Below, piece after piece: positions 1-10,712 of a DNA stretch of 64,000 bases (position 1 is its first letter; every line of letters starts with the position of its first letter). Both the position numbers and the translations under genes were made by a program. The DNA comes from Seriola aureovittata (Eukaryota > Chordata > Actinopteri > Carangiformes > Carangidae). The notes under the pieces are model-generated. The model was given only the letters and a program-made list of their open reading frames with translations. It was not told the DNA's origin and made no database searches. The stretch lies in contig NC_079386.1 of NCBI RefSeq assembly GCF_021018895.1, forward strand, positions 4,755,835 through 4,819,834. The letters run 5' to 3'.

Positions 1-24
1 GAAAAAAAGTATAACATCTTGGTA

Positions 25-205
25 AGCTTGGCTGTTCAGTCCTGAACCCTTCACACTGACACTAAATCCTTCAGCATACATATTGGAGAAATTATTAGAA
101 GCAATGACATTGAGAAGGGACGGTACAATAAAAGAAAACATATGGAGCCACAAACTCACCCAAGGACAAACACATGAGAGAGACGACAAACTGTGACGGT
201 GTCAT
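25..205 (-). pseudogene. Truncated NITR pseudogene (leader exon plus V-domain tail)
   Basis: Reading leftward on the minus strand, a leader exon starts at 205 (MTPSQFVVSLMCLSL) and ends at 160 before a good GTGAG donor. It is 46 bp, 9 bp shorter than in the intact genes but in the same phase. About 50 bp further on, at 25-96, the sequence encodes the end of a V domain (YAEGFSVSVKGSGLNSQA), very like gene F. The roughly 280 bp of V domain that should lie between, and the I domain that should follow, are missing; bases 1-24 do not match the family. This is a deletion relic. The rest of it, if any, lies left of the window. Confidence 0.75.
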
Positions 206-2036
206 CGTGCTCTTCTTGCTGCGCTGAGTGAAGAGACTCTTGATACCTTCTCTTCTCCTCACAGACAAGGCTGCGTTTTAGCCCAATGCCCTAAATACTG
301 CAGGAAATGTGGTCACATGTTCACTGACAGCTAGAATGTGAAGTTATTTCTTTTGAGAAAACCTTGCTTGAGAAGTCTATGAAGAACGTCATGGCTCCTA
401 ATGGCAGCAGCTTTAAATCACCAAAATTCAAATAACCAAAGACATTCCTACTAAAGTACAACACTGCGTCTTCAGGCGTATTAGATGAGCCAGACTCACT
501 GTAGTTTTTGTTAGTTTGCTTTCTTCAAATGTACAGAATCTCAATATGTTTTGATGTATCACAATAAGATAAAGATTAAGTATTAAATGCGTCAGTCAGT
601 TTCGTCTAACCATCGGCTCCTATGTAGTTTAAACTACATCTATGACAATACCTACAACTCTTTTAATTCCCTGGTCCAAACACTGAGTTTGAAACAGGTG
701 CAATGTTCATTGTCACAAAGAAAAATGTTTAAATGTATATAATACTGCTCTACCTCGGGTGTCCTGTGTGTTGTGTGAGTGAGAGTCGATTTGTCTTGTT
801 AGGTAATTAGAGTTAAGGGGAGGGGCAACTACTGTATATAAACTGTATGTATGCAGGTGTTATTTTATTTGACCAGATCCATTCATAAAACAAACTGACA
901 AGGTAAAAAAAAAAAAAAAACAATGCCCGAAGCCATATGGTGGCTCCACTGTATTCCAAAGTGATTTTTTCCACATTAACTTTGAGTGTATCTGTTGGTC
1001 ATCAAACGAACTTTACATTTTGTTAATTGCAGAGTTGTAGATTTTGAGGCTGCTGTCATTTGCCTCAGTTATTCGGCCATGTTGTGGCTGTGGCTCCACA
1101 GATGTTGGCTGGATCGCACATGCTGTGTTCATGGTCCCCAGAGGACGATTCCTAATGACTTCGGTGATTCCACAACCTTTTTCTCTACCACCACCAAGAG
1201 GATGATATTGCTGGTATTTCTTGAAATGCCTTGATAACTATTAAGTGGATTGTCAGTGTTAAAATCCCCCCCCCCCTTTTCTTTCTGTTAAGCACTTTGT
1301 AACTTTGTTAAGAAAAGGGGGGGGGCACCTAATTTCTTCTCAACACATAAAGCAGATGAAACCATCTCATGACATGCCAAAGGGTTTTGTGTATTAAAAA
1401 AAAGTAAATATGATAAGGCTCACAGGTAGAAAGTTTTGCTCATTCTTTATCCAAATTTATTACTACTGCACAAAATTCAAGCAACGCAAAGTTATTACAC
1501 AACCCTTTGGTAAATAACATCATTAGGTGTTATAATGAAGAGTTTAACGCGCATATTCTCAGCTGATCTGCTTCATCAGGACTATGCCCCCGGCAAAATG
1601 AGCAATCGACCCAACAATTACCTTAATATTCTGATTCAAAAAGTCAAATTGATGTTGATTGATGTTTTGATGAGTTCCCTGATGTTTATTTTCTTATTTT
1701 GATGATGACTTGTTATCAAGCAGACATTAAGGCTTTGTTTGCCTTGACTGACAGTTCCCTCAGGCTTTAAGTTTCATATGCTTTGGGATCAAGGTTATAC
1801 TGTACCTGCTATTAGTCATACCATACATATAATGTACTTTTCTACCTCACACTACTTTCTTTTCCTTTCCGTTTCCTCCCTATCAAACACAGTCTTGATT
1901 TATTGCAGTAAAACTACTTCATAGATTATAGTCACAAGTGAAATACACTCATAACACAACCTCAATGTCTTCTAAAGTTGTTTCGACACACTTATATAGG
2001 GCTGTGTTGTTACACAGAAACAAATATGAAACGTGT
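206..2036. other. Intergenic; no gene seen
   Basis: This gap lies between the left-edge pseudogene and the stop codon of gene A, so part should be the 3' UTR and downstream flank of A. I see an A-rich run near 906-920 and a C-tract/G-tract inverted repeat at 1268-1325. An 82-codon open frame at 986-1234 (+) has no recognisable domain, is interrupted upstream, and is not supported as a gene. Confidence 0.6.
1268..1325. repeat. C-tract/G-tract inverted repeat
   Basis: Nine C followed by TTTTCTT at 1268-1283 is perfectly complementary to AAGAAAAG plus the G run at 1310-1325. The arms are 16 bp with a 26-base loop. It could be the relic of a small inverted-repeat element. Confidence 0.7.
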
Positions 2037-2833
2037 TCAGTTTGACAGCTTAATACTTGAATACGTGCATTCAGGCTTGGTGTTGTTCCTCTGTCTTCTA
2101 GATCTGTTGACTCTGTGTTCCTTTAAAGCTGCATAATGGATGTTTTCTTCATCTTGCTGACCCTGATAATAGAACATAAACCAGAAAATCCTAGTTTAGT
2201 ACTTGAGCTCAATGAATATGGAGTTTAAAAAAAGTGTTTAGCTGGACCGCAAGACCAGCCTCAGAGACGCGAATGTCCACGACTAAATAACTGACTGACT
2301 GAGGGATGAAGTTACACTACTGGTTGGCCAGTTGAGTCTTGGAGTATCCCCATTGACTCATGCTCTTTCAAAATAAATTTGCACAAACAGTTTCTGTTAT
2401 GTCATCATGGGTGCGTTTACAGACATTGTTTCCGATCATTTGCCGACTTTTCAGATCCCCTTAATGACTTTTTTAAAAAAAAAAAAAGCACCTAGCAATT
2501 AATCTGGCAGCTTTTTGGATAAACCGTAGTTACTTTCTGTAAAAGAGATCCGCCAGTATTGTGCCACAAATGGTATGGAAGCGACTGCTGGTTAACATGC
2601 ATTATTAATGGGGCACATTTGAGCAACTAGTGAGAAGCAAACAGATAAAGGGCTGAATTTACCTGACACTAGGCAGAATGCAAACAAGATGCGATGATGT
2701 CATGAATATGCTAATTTCCATATTATATTATTAATTTTCAAACAGGCCTTAGCTACTTTTTGTTAAAAAATGGTTGTTTACAGCAGTTTTCAACTAGGTC
2801 CTCAATTTTGCACATTAACCGATTCACCGTCCA

Positions 2834-2868
<35 letters not shown>

Positions 2869-4109
2869 TTTGATCTAGTCTTGTTAAATGTTTGAATGGT
2901 ATTGAATGCTGAAAACCTTACCTCTGTATTCATTGTAGAGGGAGCTGAAGATCTTGCATGAGACTCTGAAGAATGAAAAGTGCCCTTACCATAAGTGAGT
3001 ACACACTGTCACATATAAATGAATAGCAGTTACAGTACCTGCACATTTGCAGCTATTTCTCTTGTTGCTCACAAACATAAAGAAAGCCAGTAATACACTC
3101 AGGATGGTGGTGAATGCCAAAGCTCCACTCAAGAAATACACCAAGACAAGAGAGTGTTCCTCATCTGTAGAGAGGAAGATAAAAGGAAATATTACAGAGC
3201 AATTAAAAAAACAATCAAAAAACTCAAGACAACCTCTGCTACAAAGTGACTTACCCTCAAAGTCCAGCTTGGTCCCGTCTCCAAACAGTATGTGTCCACA
3301 TGAGGCAACAGCACAGTAGTAGGTCCCAGCATGAGAAAGATTCAGGCTCTGCATCGGCAAGTTGTAGACACAGGTTTGTGTTTGTGTCTCAATTTTCCTC
3401 TCACACTGATCGTTCCTGTCTCCATGAGTGTAAATGAGTCCTGGATGAGATTCTTCAGAGTCTTTGAACCAGTAAACACTGTGTTCTCCATCACAGGTCC
3501 CAGTGTGTACTGTACAGCTGAGAGTCACAGAGCCTCCTGGCTGGATGGTGTCAGATCCGGACTGATGGACCGAAACCTGGATGTTCAAACCTGAACCCTG
3601 TACACTGACAGTAATGCCCTCTGCATATTCAAATTTGTATGAAAAGCTACTGGCGCAGTAGTAGGTAGCTGAGTCTGATCTACGCAAGTTGCTTATCTTC
3701 AAGTGATTTTTACCGATTTCTGTATCCAGTGCAAAACGTGGATTGTTCTGGAATTCATTGTGAAAAGATCCATTTTTTTTGAACTTGTAGAAGGTAGAGA
3801 TGAGCCTCGGTTTCTGTCCCAGACTCTGTTTATACCAGTAATACCTTGCAGCAACATCACCCTCATAGTAACACTGCAAAGTCAAGTTGTCTCCAGCTTT
3901 AACTGATACAAAACTTCTCTCTTGACGAACGGATGGAGAGAATTTCTGATCAGTCGCCTGAACTGATGAGGAATGACAGACAAAGCAAAGGCACATAATG
4001 AACACATGAAAACATTTCAAAGATTCAAACTGCAATCACACAAACACAACTCACCCATTCTCCCCAAGAACAAACATGTCAGGCAGAAGACAAACTGTGC
4101 AGATGTCAT
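2037..4109 (-). CDS. nitr: NITR receptor A, five exons, inhibitory type
   Basis: Exons on the minus strand: 4055-4109, 3255-3962, 3039-3164, 2922-2965, 2037-2162; predicted 352 aa. I chose the ATG at 4109 because it begins a clean hydrophobic leader (MTSAQFVFCLTCLFLGRM) that ends in a GTGAGT donor; in-frame ATGs further up run through the CCAAT box. Exon 2 carries the V domain (WYKQ, DSATYYC, J-like FEYAEG) and the I domain (six cysteines, CAVASCGHILFGDGTKL). Exon 3 has a membrane segment without charges, followed by the basic SNKRNSC. The tail has an ITIM, IHYAAL (Tyr321), and CTYSSI (Tyr345). This 3' end is the most unlike those of genes C-H. Family membership is firm; the specific member name is unknown, so only the family symbol is given. 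Confidence 0.9.
2163..2921 (-). other. Long fourth intron of gene A with (TA)n
   Basis: This 759-bp intron is about three times longer than intron 4 in genes C-H. It has a GTAAGG donor side at 2921 and an AG acceptor at 2163-2164. It holds a (TA)n tract at 2839-2866 and an A-run near 2475-2487, and no coding match. Confidence 0.75.
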
Positions 4110-4184
4110 CGTGCTCGAAGCGTCCTGCTGAGTGGAAAGAATCTTGATCTTTTGTTCACTTTTGACAAGACAAGACTGTGTTTG

Positions 4185-4189
4185 ATTGG
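4185..4189 (-). promoter_or_regulatory. CCAAT box of gene A
   Basis: CCAAT on the minus strand, about 76 bases above the chosen ATG, in the conserved setting GGCCAATCAAACAC. No TATA box is visible. A CACATG E-box-like motif lies a further 50 bases up, as in most copies. Confidence 0.6.
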
Positions 4190-4239
4190 CCGACTGAAGT
4201 GACACTGTATGTCCAAATTTGGAAACTTGATCACATGTT

Positions 4240-4707
4240 CAGTGACACCCATAGAGTGTAGTTTAGTTTCTGAGAATCACACGGTGAGAGACATGAAGAA
4301 CATACAGAGTTGATTTCATTAACTTTTAAATAAATGAAAAATAAATGACTACATTGTATTTACAATGATCTGTCAGGACATTCTGACTTCTTAGGTTTAA
4401 TATTTAATTTCTGTAGTAGAATTGGTTTATCACCCAGGGTGTGTTTGGTTAGTCTTAAACATATTAGATTATTCATCACTGTGTTTCCATTTAATGTTAA
4501 AACTAATAACAGCATACAACATGCTTCAGTTGTGCTAAACCTTTGGCAATGAACCAATCAGTGTTTGGCAGGTGAGAAATGTATTTAGAGCATGGAAACG
4601 ATTCACAAGGTCTCCATGTGCATGCTGATGTAAACAGGAAGCAGATACTTGTTGGTTGCAGAAAATACTATGAAGGTTCGAGTCCTGCATCGGACGAGCC
4701 TTTACTA

Positions 4708-4738
<31 letters not shown>

Positions 4739-5376
4739 CACACTGAATTTAGAAAAGAACTATAAAAAAATTGGAGAGCTGGACTAAAACGGAAACATAA
4801 TAAAGGGGTCACACTATTAGGTAGGCGTTAAACTAGAACACAATAAACAAATCACCATAAAATATAAAAGCACACAAGAAAATAAATAAAATCACAAGGC
4901 CACCTTTTAAAAGTTAGTGCTAAACCACTTCTGTATGAATCAAAATTATTTTAAAACAATCACGATATAAAAAATGAGCCTCACCACTAGACCAAAATAT
5001 TTTAAAAATTTACAAATATACCAAATAAACATAAATAGACTAAAATCACTGAAGAAAACCTAGTATTTAAAACTCAATAAAAGAAATTAAAAATTCAAGT
5101 GAGTTTCAACAGATACAAAGCAGCAGTGGCAATCACCTGCTGAGACAAAACACAGGTTAATCTTGTCTTCAGTACATTTACAGAAACTTGCAATTGATTG
5201 ATGCCATTACCTTGGCTGTATATTATCCAATCAATGCATATGATGTGGCAACCATGGGGGACCACAGACACCATTTGTTGGTTCCAACGAATGTAATGGC
5301 ACCGAACCAGGAACAGCAGCAAGAAGATCTGAACTGGTTAGTGCTACCACCTGTCTTTATGTGCTGCTAATTAGGG
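4240..5376. other. Upstream flank of gene A (duplicated unit)
   Basis: 4240-4680 matches the flank above gene D (about 18050-18490). Its end, a roughly 60-base piece starting TGATGTAAACAGGAAGCAG, recurs at 6002-6060, so 4680-6000 looks like inserted DNA bounded by a short duplication. An (AC)n array lies at 4708-4743. The stretch 4744-5376 is A/T-rich with no gene. Confidence 0.6.
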
Positions 5377-5910
5377 CAGGGGTCTCAAACTCAACTTAGA
5401 TGGGGGCCGCTGGAAGTAGAGTCTGGGTGAGGCTGGGCCGCAAGTATTCAAAAAAAAAAAAAGTACAACAGATCCAATCTTCTCAATCTTTATTATTAAC
5501 AGTTCTTCACGTTTCAACCAAGTTTCAACCGTCGCTAATTCGCGCTGGACATTATGGTGCGTTCAAGTTGTGCTCGGAAGTCGGACTTTCTGAGCTCCGA
5601 GTTGGACATTTCAACTGGAAGTCTGAAATCCGAGTCGTTCCAATTTACAAGTTCCAACTTAACGGGAACGCACCATAACTTGACAACAAACGCGACACCG
5701 AAAGCTGTCATGAGCCTGCGCTATGGTAGCCCATAAGTGAAAAATAAAAGCCCAGGGCAAGCGCGGCTCGCCCAACAACTCGGCAAAAAGGTGCGTTTGA
5801 GAAAAACGCGTGGGCCGCACTAACACTAAACTTTGATGTCAAGTAGGGGGCCACAAAATAACGTCCCACAGGCCGCAATTGGCCCGCGGGCCGTGAGTTT
5901 GAGACCCATG
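5377..5910. mobile_element. Non-autonomous hAT-type element with 8-bp target duplication
   Basis: The left end CAGGGGTCTCAAACTC and the right end GAGTTTGAGACCCATG form terminal inverted repeats with one or two mismatches. The element is flanked by perfect 8-bp direct repeats AATTAGGG (5369-5376 and 5911-5918), the target-site size of hAT transposons. Length is 534 bp. The interior has no transposase frame, so it is a deletion derivative or MITE. A smaller inverted-repeat element is nested inside it. Confidence 0.85.
5552..5678. mobile_element. Nested inverted-repeat MITE
   Basis: Perfect 13-bp terminal inverted repeats, TTATGGTGCGTTC at 5552-5564 and GAACGCACCATAA at 5666-5678, bound a 127-bp segment inside the hAT-type element. 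The TTA/TAA ends could include a target duplication. It is non-coding. Confidence 0.65.
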
Positions 5911-6000
5911 AATTAGGGAACTTGCTGCAGGTGTGGGACCGGAAGGAGCTGGGATTACACAGCAACCCCAAGTGGCGGGGAGGACATAACCTACCGGTTA

Positions 6001-6840
6001 CATGATGTAAACAGGAAGCAGATACTCGTTGGTTGCTTGGTTGCAGAAAATACTATGAAGAAGGAAAAGCAATGGCAGGAAGTCAGACCAGAGATTTCTT
6101 TGCTGAGACCAAACTGAAACCATAAAACCATCATGGCTTTTCACCATCGTTTCTGATCGTCCAGATACAAACCATGAGTTTTAAAACTCACAGAGCCAGC
6201 AGGGTTTCCAAAAGTGTCCATTTCAAGGCACTGTGGACGCCAGGCGTAAACTTAGCAATAGTGTTTGAAAAGTAAAATTTATTAGTGTGAATGTATGTGA
6301 AGAAAGTGCGGAGAACTCAGAGGCTACTGATCTAGAGGCATTCAGTAAATGGGGTTAGCAGTCAGAGCAGTACCAAGAAGATACTAGAAGACTGATGTCA
6401 TATCTCTTTGTGGTGGGTGAGAGTTTCCACCATTTGCAATCAATCCACTTGCATGTATGTCAGAGCTGGGTAATTAACTGAAAATGTATCACCACATTTC
6501 TCACTGACTTAATCTTGCTCATGTCGGTTCATCCAGTTGATACTTTCCCCAGTGTGAACCCAGTATCAGGTCGACCTCCTTGACCTCTCTGAGACTGATC
6601 TTGGGAACCAGATAGAATCTCAAATATGTTGCATTGTACATGTCTCAGACTATTTTAAAGGTTTTATACAATGTCCCCCCATGACTGGTTTGTGTTTCTT
6701 TTAATGTGAATATTCAGTTATTCATCCTATCCTGTCAGTTCACATTTTTGTGTTTGTGTGCTCAAACACACACACACACAAACACACACACGGACTCTCA
6801 TGTTTGAGATGTCACAGTTGCTTGTCATATAACATCATTT
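6001..6840. repeat. Paralogous flank block shared with 14740-15640 and 18420-19315
   Basis: The stretch from TGATGTAAACAGGAAGCAG to the (AC)n array near 6768-6792 is collinear with blocks above genes C/D and D/E, including the phrase GATACTTTCCCCAGTGTGAA. It is part of the ancestral tandem unit and not a gene. 6841-7362 holds the 3' flank of gene B, with nothing else recognised. Confidence 0.7.
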
Positions 6841-7362
6841 AATCTGTACTAAAAAAACAAAAAACCCCAAAATAAGCACAAATAATTTATTCTTTTTAAC
6901 ACAAAATAAAATGAACTCACTCAGACGGTGGGATAAAATTTACACATGACCCTCAGGATAAACATCACAGAACCAATCAGAGATTTGATCTTTACACTGC
7001 TGACCGCATGGGAGCGATAAACAGACGCTCATAACTGTTGCTTTGTGGCGCAATCAGCCACTAATAGAAGAGGCCTGTTTCTGAAGTCTTTATACTTCCT
7101 GTACGGCAGCGTCAGTGATAGAGGGTTGGTTTTGTGGCTGTAGATCTTTGTTTGGATGGAATTTCAACACTGTGGTCTAAGTACTCATGATGGGGTCAGG
7201 TACCAGGACCTCTGTGGTAAGTCTGCTACAACACATATTTACAAGTATTTACAGCAAGGCTTTACATTCACATACATTACTAAACTTTAAAGAAGCCATA
7301 TTATACTTTAGAAGAGACGCAGAACCTCAGCAGGAAACACAGAGATAAAAAAAGAAACGTAC

Positions 7363-8801
7363 TCAGCTCTGCTGCTTTACACTGAAGTACACACATTCAC
7401 TCCAGGTGTCCTTCAGTCTTCTTCGCCTGATGATCTCGTTCTCCTTTAAAACATTGGAATAAATAGCATCTTCATTTTGGGAACCCTGGTGATGAAAGTG
7501 TGAATTACAAAGTGGTCCATGACTGAAATAAAAAACATAAAGAATGTGGTGCTATAAAACCAGTAGGAGAGTTTTTGATCTAAGAAGAAAATACCTCTAC
7601 ATTGTTCTTGGAGGGATCAGAAAATCTCACAGTGGACTCTGAAAAACGAAAGGAAACCCTTCTTTTTCATAACGTCACATTCAATAAATACACATTATAT
7701 ATCTGTATATCAAACTATTTACCTGTATTGAGGCAGTTTCCTCTCATGCTGATCACACACACTGAGAAAGCCAGTAACACGTTGAGGATGGTGCTGAACC
7801 CGAGAGCCCCACTCAGCAAATACACAAGAGAGTCCTCATCTGCAAATTCAGACACCAGAGAACATTACAGAGCTTTTAGCTGTGTTCATCCCATGTGGGA
7901 ATAATATATTTCTATGAACTTCTGATATAAAGTGATTTACCCTCAAAGTCCAGCTTGGTCCCGTTTCCAAACAGTATGTGTCCACATGAGGCAACAGCAC
8001 AGTAGTAGGTCCCAGCATGAGGAAGATTCAGGCTCTGCATCGGCAAGTTGTAATCACAAATGTGTGGTTGTGTATTAGATTTCCTCTCACACTGATCGTT
8101 CCTGCCTCCATGAGTGTAAATGAGTCCTGGATGAGATTCTTCAGAGTCTTTGAACCAGTAAACACTGTGTTCTCCATCACAGGTCCCAGTGTGTACTGTA
8201 CAGTTGAGAGTCACAGAGCCTCCTGGCTGGATGGTCTCAGATCCGGACTGATGGACCGAAGCCTGGATGTTCAAACCTGAATCTTGCACAGTGACAGTCG
8301 TGCCCTCACAAAATTCAAACTCATATAAGTTGCTACGTACACAGTAGTAAGTAGCTGCGTCTGAAAATTGCAAATGTGATATCTTCAAGTTATTTTCCCT
8401 GTTTCCAGTGTCCAGTGAGAAACGTGGATTGTTAAATTCACCAGTAAAGCTGCCGTTGTTGTTATGTTTATATAATGTAGACATCAGCTTTGGCTTCTGA
8501 CCCAGAGTTTGCTTGTACCAGTAAAACATCACTGCCTCATCATCCTGACAGACGCACTGCAAAGTCACACTGTCCCCAACATCAGCTGATTCAAAATGTA
8601 ATGATGATTGTTTCAAAGCTGTAAAATGAGCTGCAGGAGAAGAGACAAGGCAAACACACAAGTCATTCATCTGGATTACAGAAAGCATGAAAACATGCAA
8701 ACATGGTTTAAAGCACACAACCAGCAGTCACGAAAACAAAGCTCACCCATATTTGCCAAGAACAGGCATGTGAAATACACAGCAAAGCTTGGAGGTGTCA
8801 T
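7363..8801 (-). CDS. nitr: NITR receptor B, divergent V domain and tail
   Basis: Exons on the minus strand: 8747-8801, 7941-8630, 7723-7839, 7595-7638, 7363-7485; predicted 342 aa. The leader is MTPPSFAVYFTCLFLANM. The V domain has WYKQ and DAATYYC but carries two extra cysteines, one in QCVCQ beside the first conserved Cys and one in the J-like segment (FEFCEG). The I domain is of the family type, with ICDYN in place of the usual TCVYN. The membrane exon is short (117 bp). The tail motifs are AIYSNV (Tyr311) and CVYFSV (Tyr335); the first lacks the usual I/V/L/S at position -2, so this is the weakest inhibitory tail in the window. The whole frame is open and splice sites are good. It is the most divergent member seen, probably a separate subgroup. 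Confidence 0.88.
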
Positions 8802-8891
8802 CGTGCTTCAAATGCTGAGATGAATGACTGAATCTCTTTACGTTCTCCACCCTTCACAGAGAAGACTGAGTTTGACTGGCCAATCAGATTG

Positions 8892-8906
8892 TACGTCCTA
8901 TTTTGA
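8892..8906. promoter_or_regulatory. Gene B promoter region with inverted CCAAT
   Basis: At the place where other copies have ATTGGCCAA, gene B has ACTGGCCAATCAG. The minus-strand CCAAT is lost but the plus-strand half of the palindrome is kept. Exact start of the box is uncertain by a few bases. Confidence 0.4.
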
Positions 8907-9534
8907 GAACACTGAACACATGATCAGTGCCCCTCCCATGTCTGCATAGACATACAGCATTTGAAATAATGACGAGACTCAGCAGTTTGACAGAAGTTTA
9001 GGACTTAAATGGCTTTCTTTCAAAGTAATAGTCAAAAACACAAACACATATGCAATGAATGTACACATTGAATTTCCATATAGATAGATAGATAGATACT
9101 TTATTTATTCCCTAGGGGAAATTAATGAAATATATGAAATATATGTACATATAAACTAGTTTGTACTTTGTACTAAAGAACTTTGTTTCCTGGAATAGAA
9201 TCACATGGTGAGAGGTAAATGGAGAATATAATGATTCCTCATGTTGGCAATAGATTTTGAATCACTCTAAATTAAAATGATCTGTATTAACACCAGTAAC
9301 AGGACGCAGTGGAGCTCCCTTCTGTCTAACATTAACAGACATCTGTATTGGACCTAAAATAAATCATAATTGTGGGTGTGGCCACATTGATTGACAGGTC
9401 GCTGCCGTCACAGTTGGCTAGCCGCTAGAGTTGGGGTCACTGACCTTGACCTCTTGGCCGCGTTTGTGATGTTTGTGCCTTATGGAGGATTTTTCCTGCA
9501 AATATCAGCCAAGTACAGTAAAATGTCTTGCACA

Positions 9535-9571
<37 letters not shown>

Positions 9572-10712
9572 CTCATCTATCACCAGACATACGTACTGGC
9601 TCAATTAGACTATTTCATTCCATGAACATCTTTCAGCTCGCCAGGAATAATCCATTTATCACAGTGTTGAGGGAGAGAAAAGATAAGATGAGTGTGTCTT
9701 TAAGGTTTTGACTCTCATAAAGTATTGATTGACTTTTTTAATCTGGTCTTTCCCTATTGTTCCATACATACGCATGTGGTCTGTGGTACTGAACCTCCCA
9801 TGAAACACACACACACACACAAAAATGTCATAAGAACCGAGGGCTGCATGATTAAAGACTCTCATCATCCTCTTCTCCATCTTTTCCCCACAACTGCTCG
9901 CACACACACAGAGATTCATACACAGACTCTTATAACCTGTTGCAACAGGGCCAATTACAAACTCACACCAGAGTAAATAACTCTGGGGGTCACCTACGTC
10001 AGCTGAGGTTGACGATGCGACTAACCAGTAATCTTCTCTTACAAGTGGCAGATGGACAGGGGTCAGAGTCAGGCTTTATCTCCTACGCTTTATTAACCTT
10101 AAAGAAAACACATCAAAACATTAAGACAAAACTTTTCTTTGGGGACTGGGCTGCATGAGGTTAACAACTTTACATAGCGACTATAAGAGCAAACCAAACA
10201 GAGGCCTTGACTGTACGAGTCCTCTTTGTGCCTTCCAGCACAGTGTCAGCAGTATGGTTACTTATGCATGCAGCCTGGTCAGGGCTGCACAGTAAAAGCC
10301 ATCTTCTAATGAAGACATCAAATAACATCAAACTGTTTTTCTAAACTTAGTTATTCAACTTATTATGTAGTAAATGATGCAGTGTAATGGTAACAGGATA
10401 ACATACCATTAGCATTTAGATTTATTCCCTCATTTTATTCATAACACTACATGGTATTTAACTGCAGGTGTTTACTGTGACAAAATTGTGCACTATTATG
10501 CATAAACTACTGTGAGATATTTATCATCTCCACAAACATGAATTTATTCATCAGATTCTCTTTCAGCATATTTGGGCTGTTCTTTATCCATATCTGAAAC
10601 TTTACACATCCCACACAACAAGAAGAATATTAAAAGATATTTATCTCAATATCTACATATAAATGTACATTACACACTAAAATCACAAAGTAGAAATGAA
10701 ACACGTCCAGTT
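8907..10712. other. Intergenic B-C with repeats
   Basis: This gap holds a short (GATA)n with a TACTTTATTTATTCCC tail at 9083-9122, which resembles the 3' end of fish LINEs. It also has a piece of the fish interspersed repeat at about 9360-9520, (AC)n at 9537-9570 and 9807-9821, and at 9826-10170 a block collinear with 19467-19850 above gene E. Gene C's 3' UTR lies near 10713. No gene is seen. Confidence 0.6.

Noticed and set aside
986..1234. 82-codon plus-strand frame
   Set aside because: No domain, no splice context and no repeat elsewhere in the window; length is expected by chance.
2986..4035. Single 349-codon frame of gene A read as an intronless gene
   Set aside because: It reads through introns 1 and 2, which have good GT-AG ends in the same phase as the other copies; the joined exons give the correct leader and tail.
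4670..4700. tRNA-like B-box GGTTCGAGTCC
   Set aside because: No A-box, anticodon arm or acceptor stem could be found at the right distance. It may be a SINE fragment or chance.
4708..4743. Possible CRISPR-like or satellite array
   Set aside because: It is a simple dinucleotide repeat; the window is eukaryotic.
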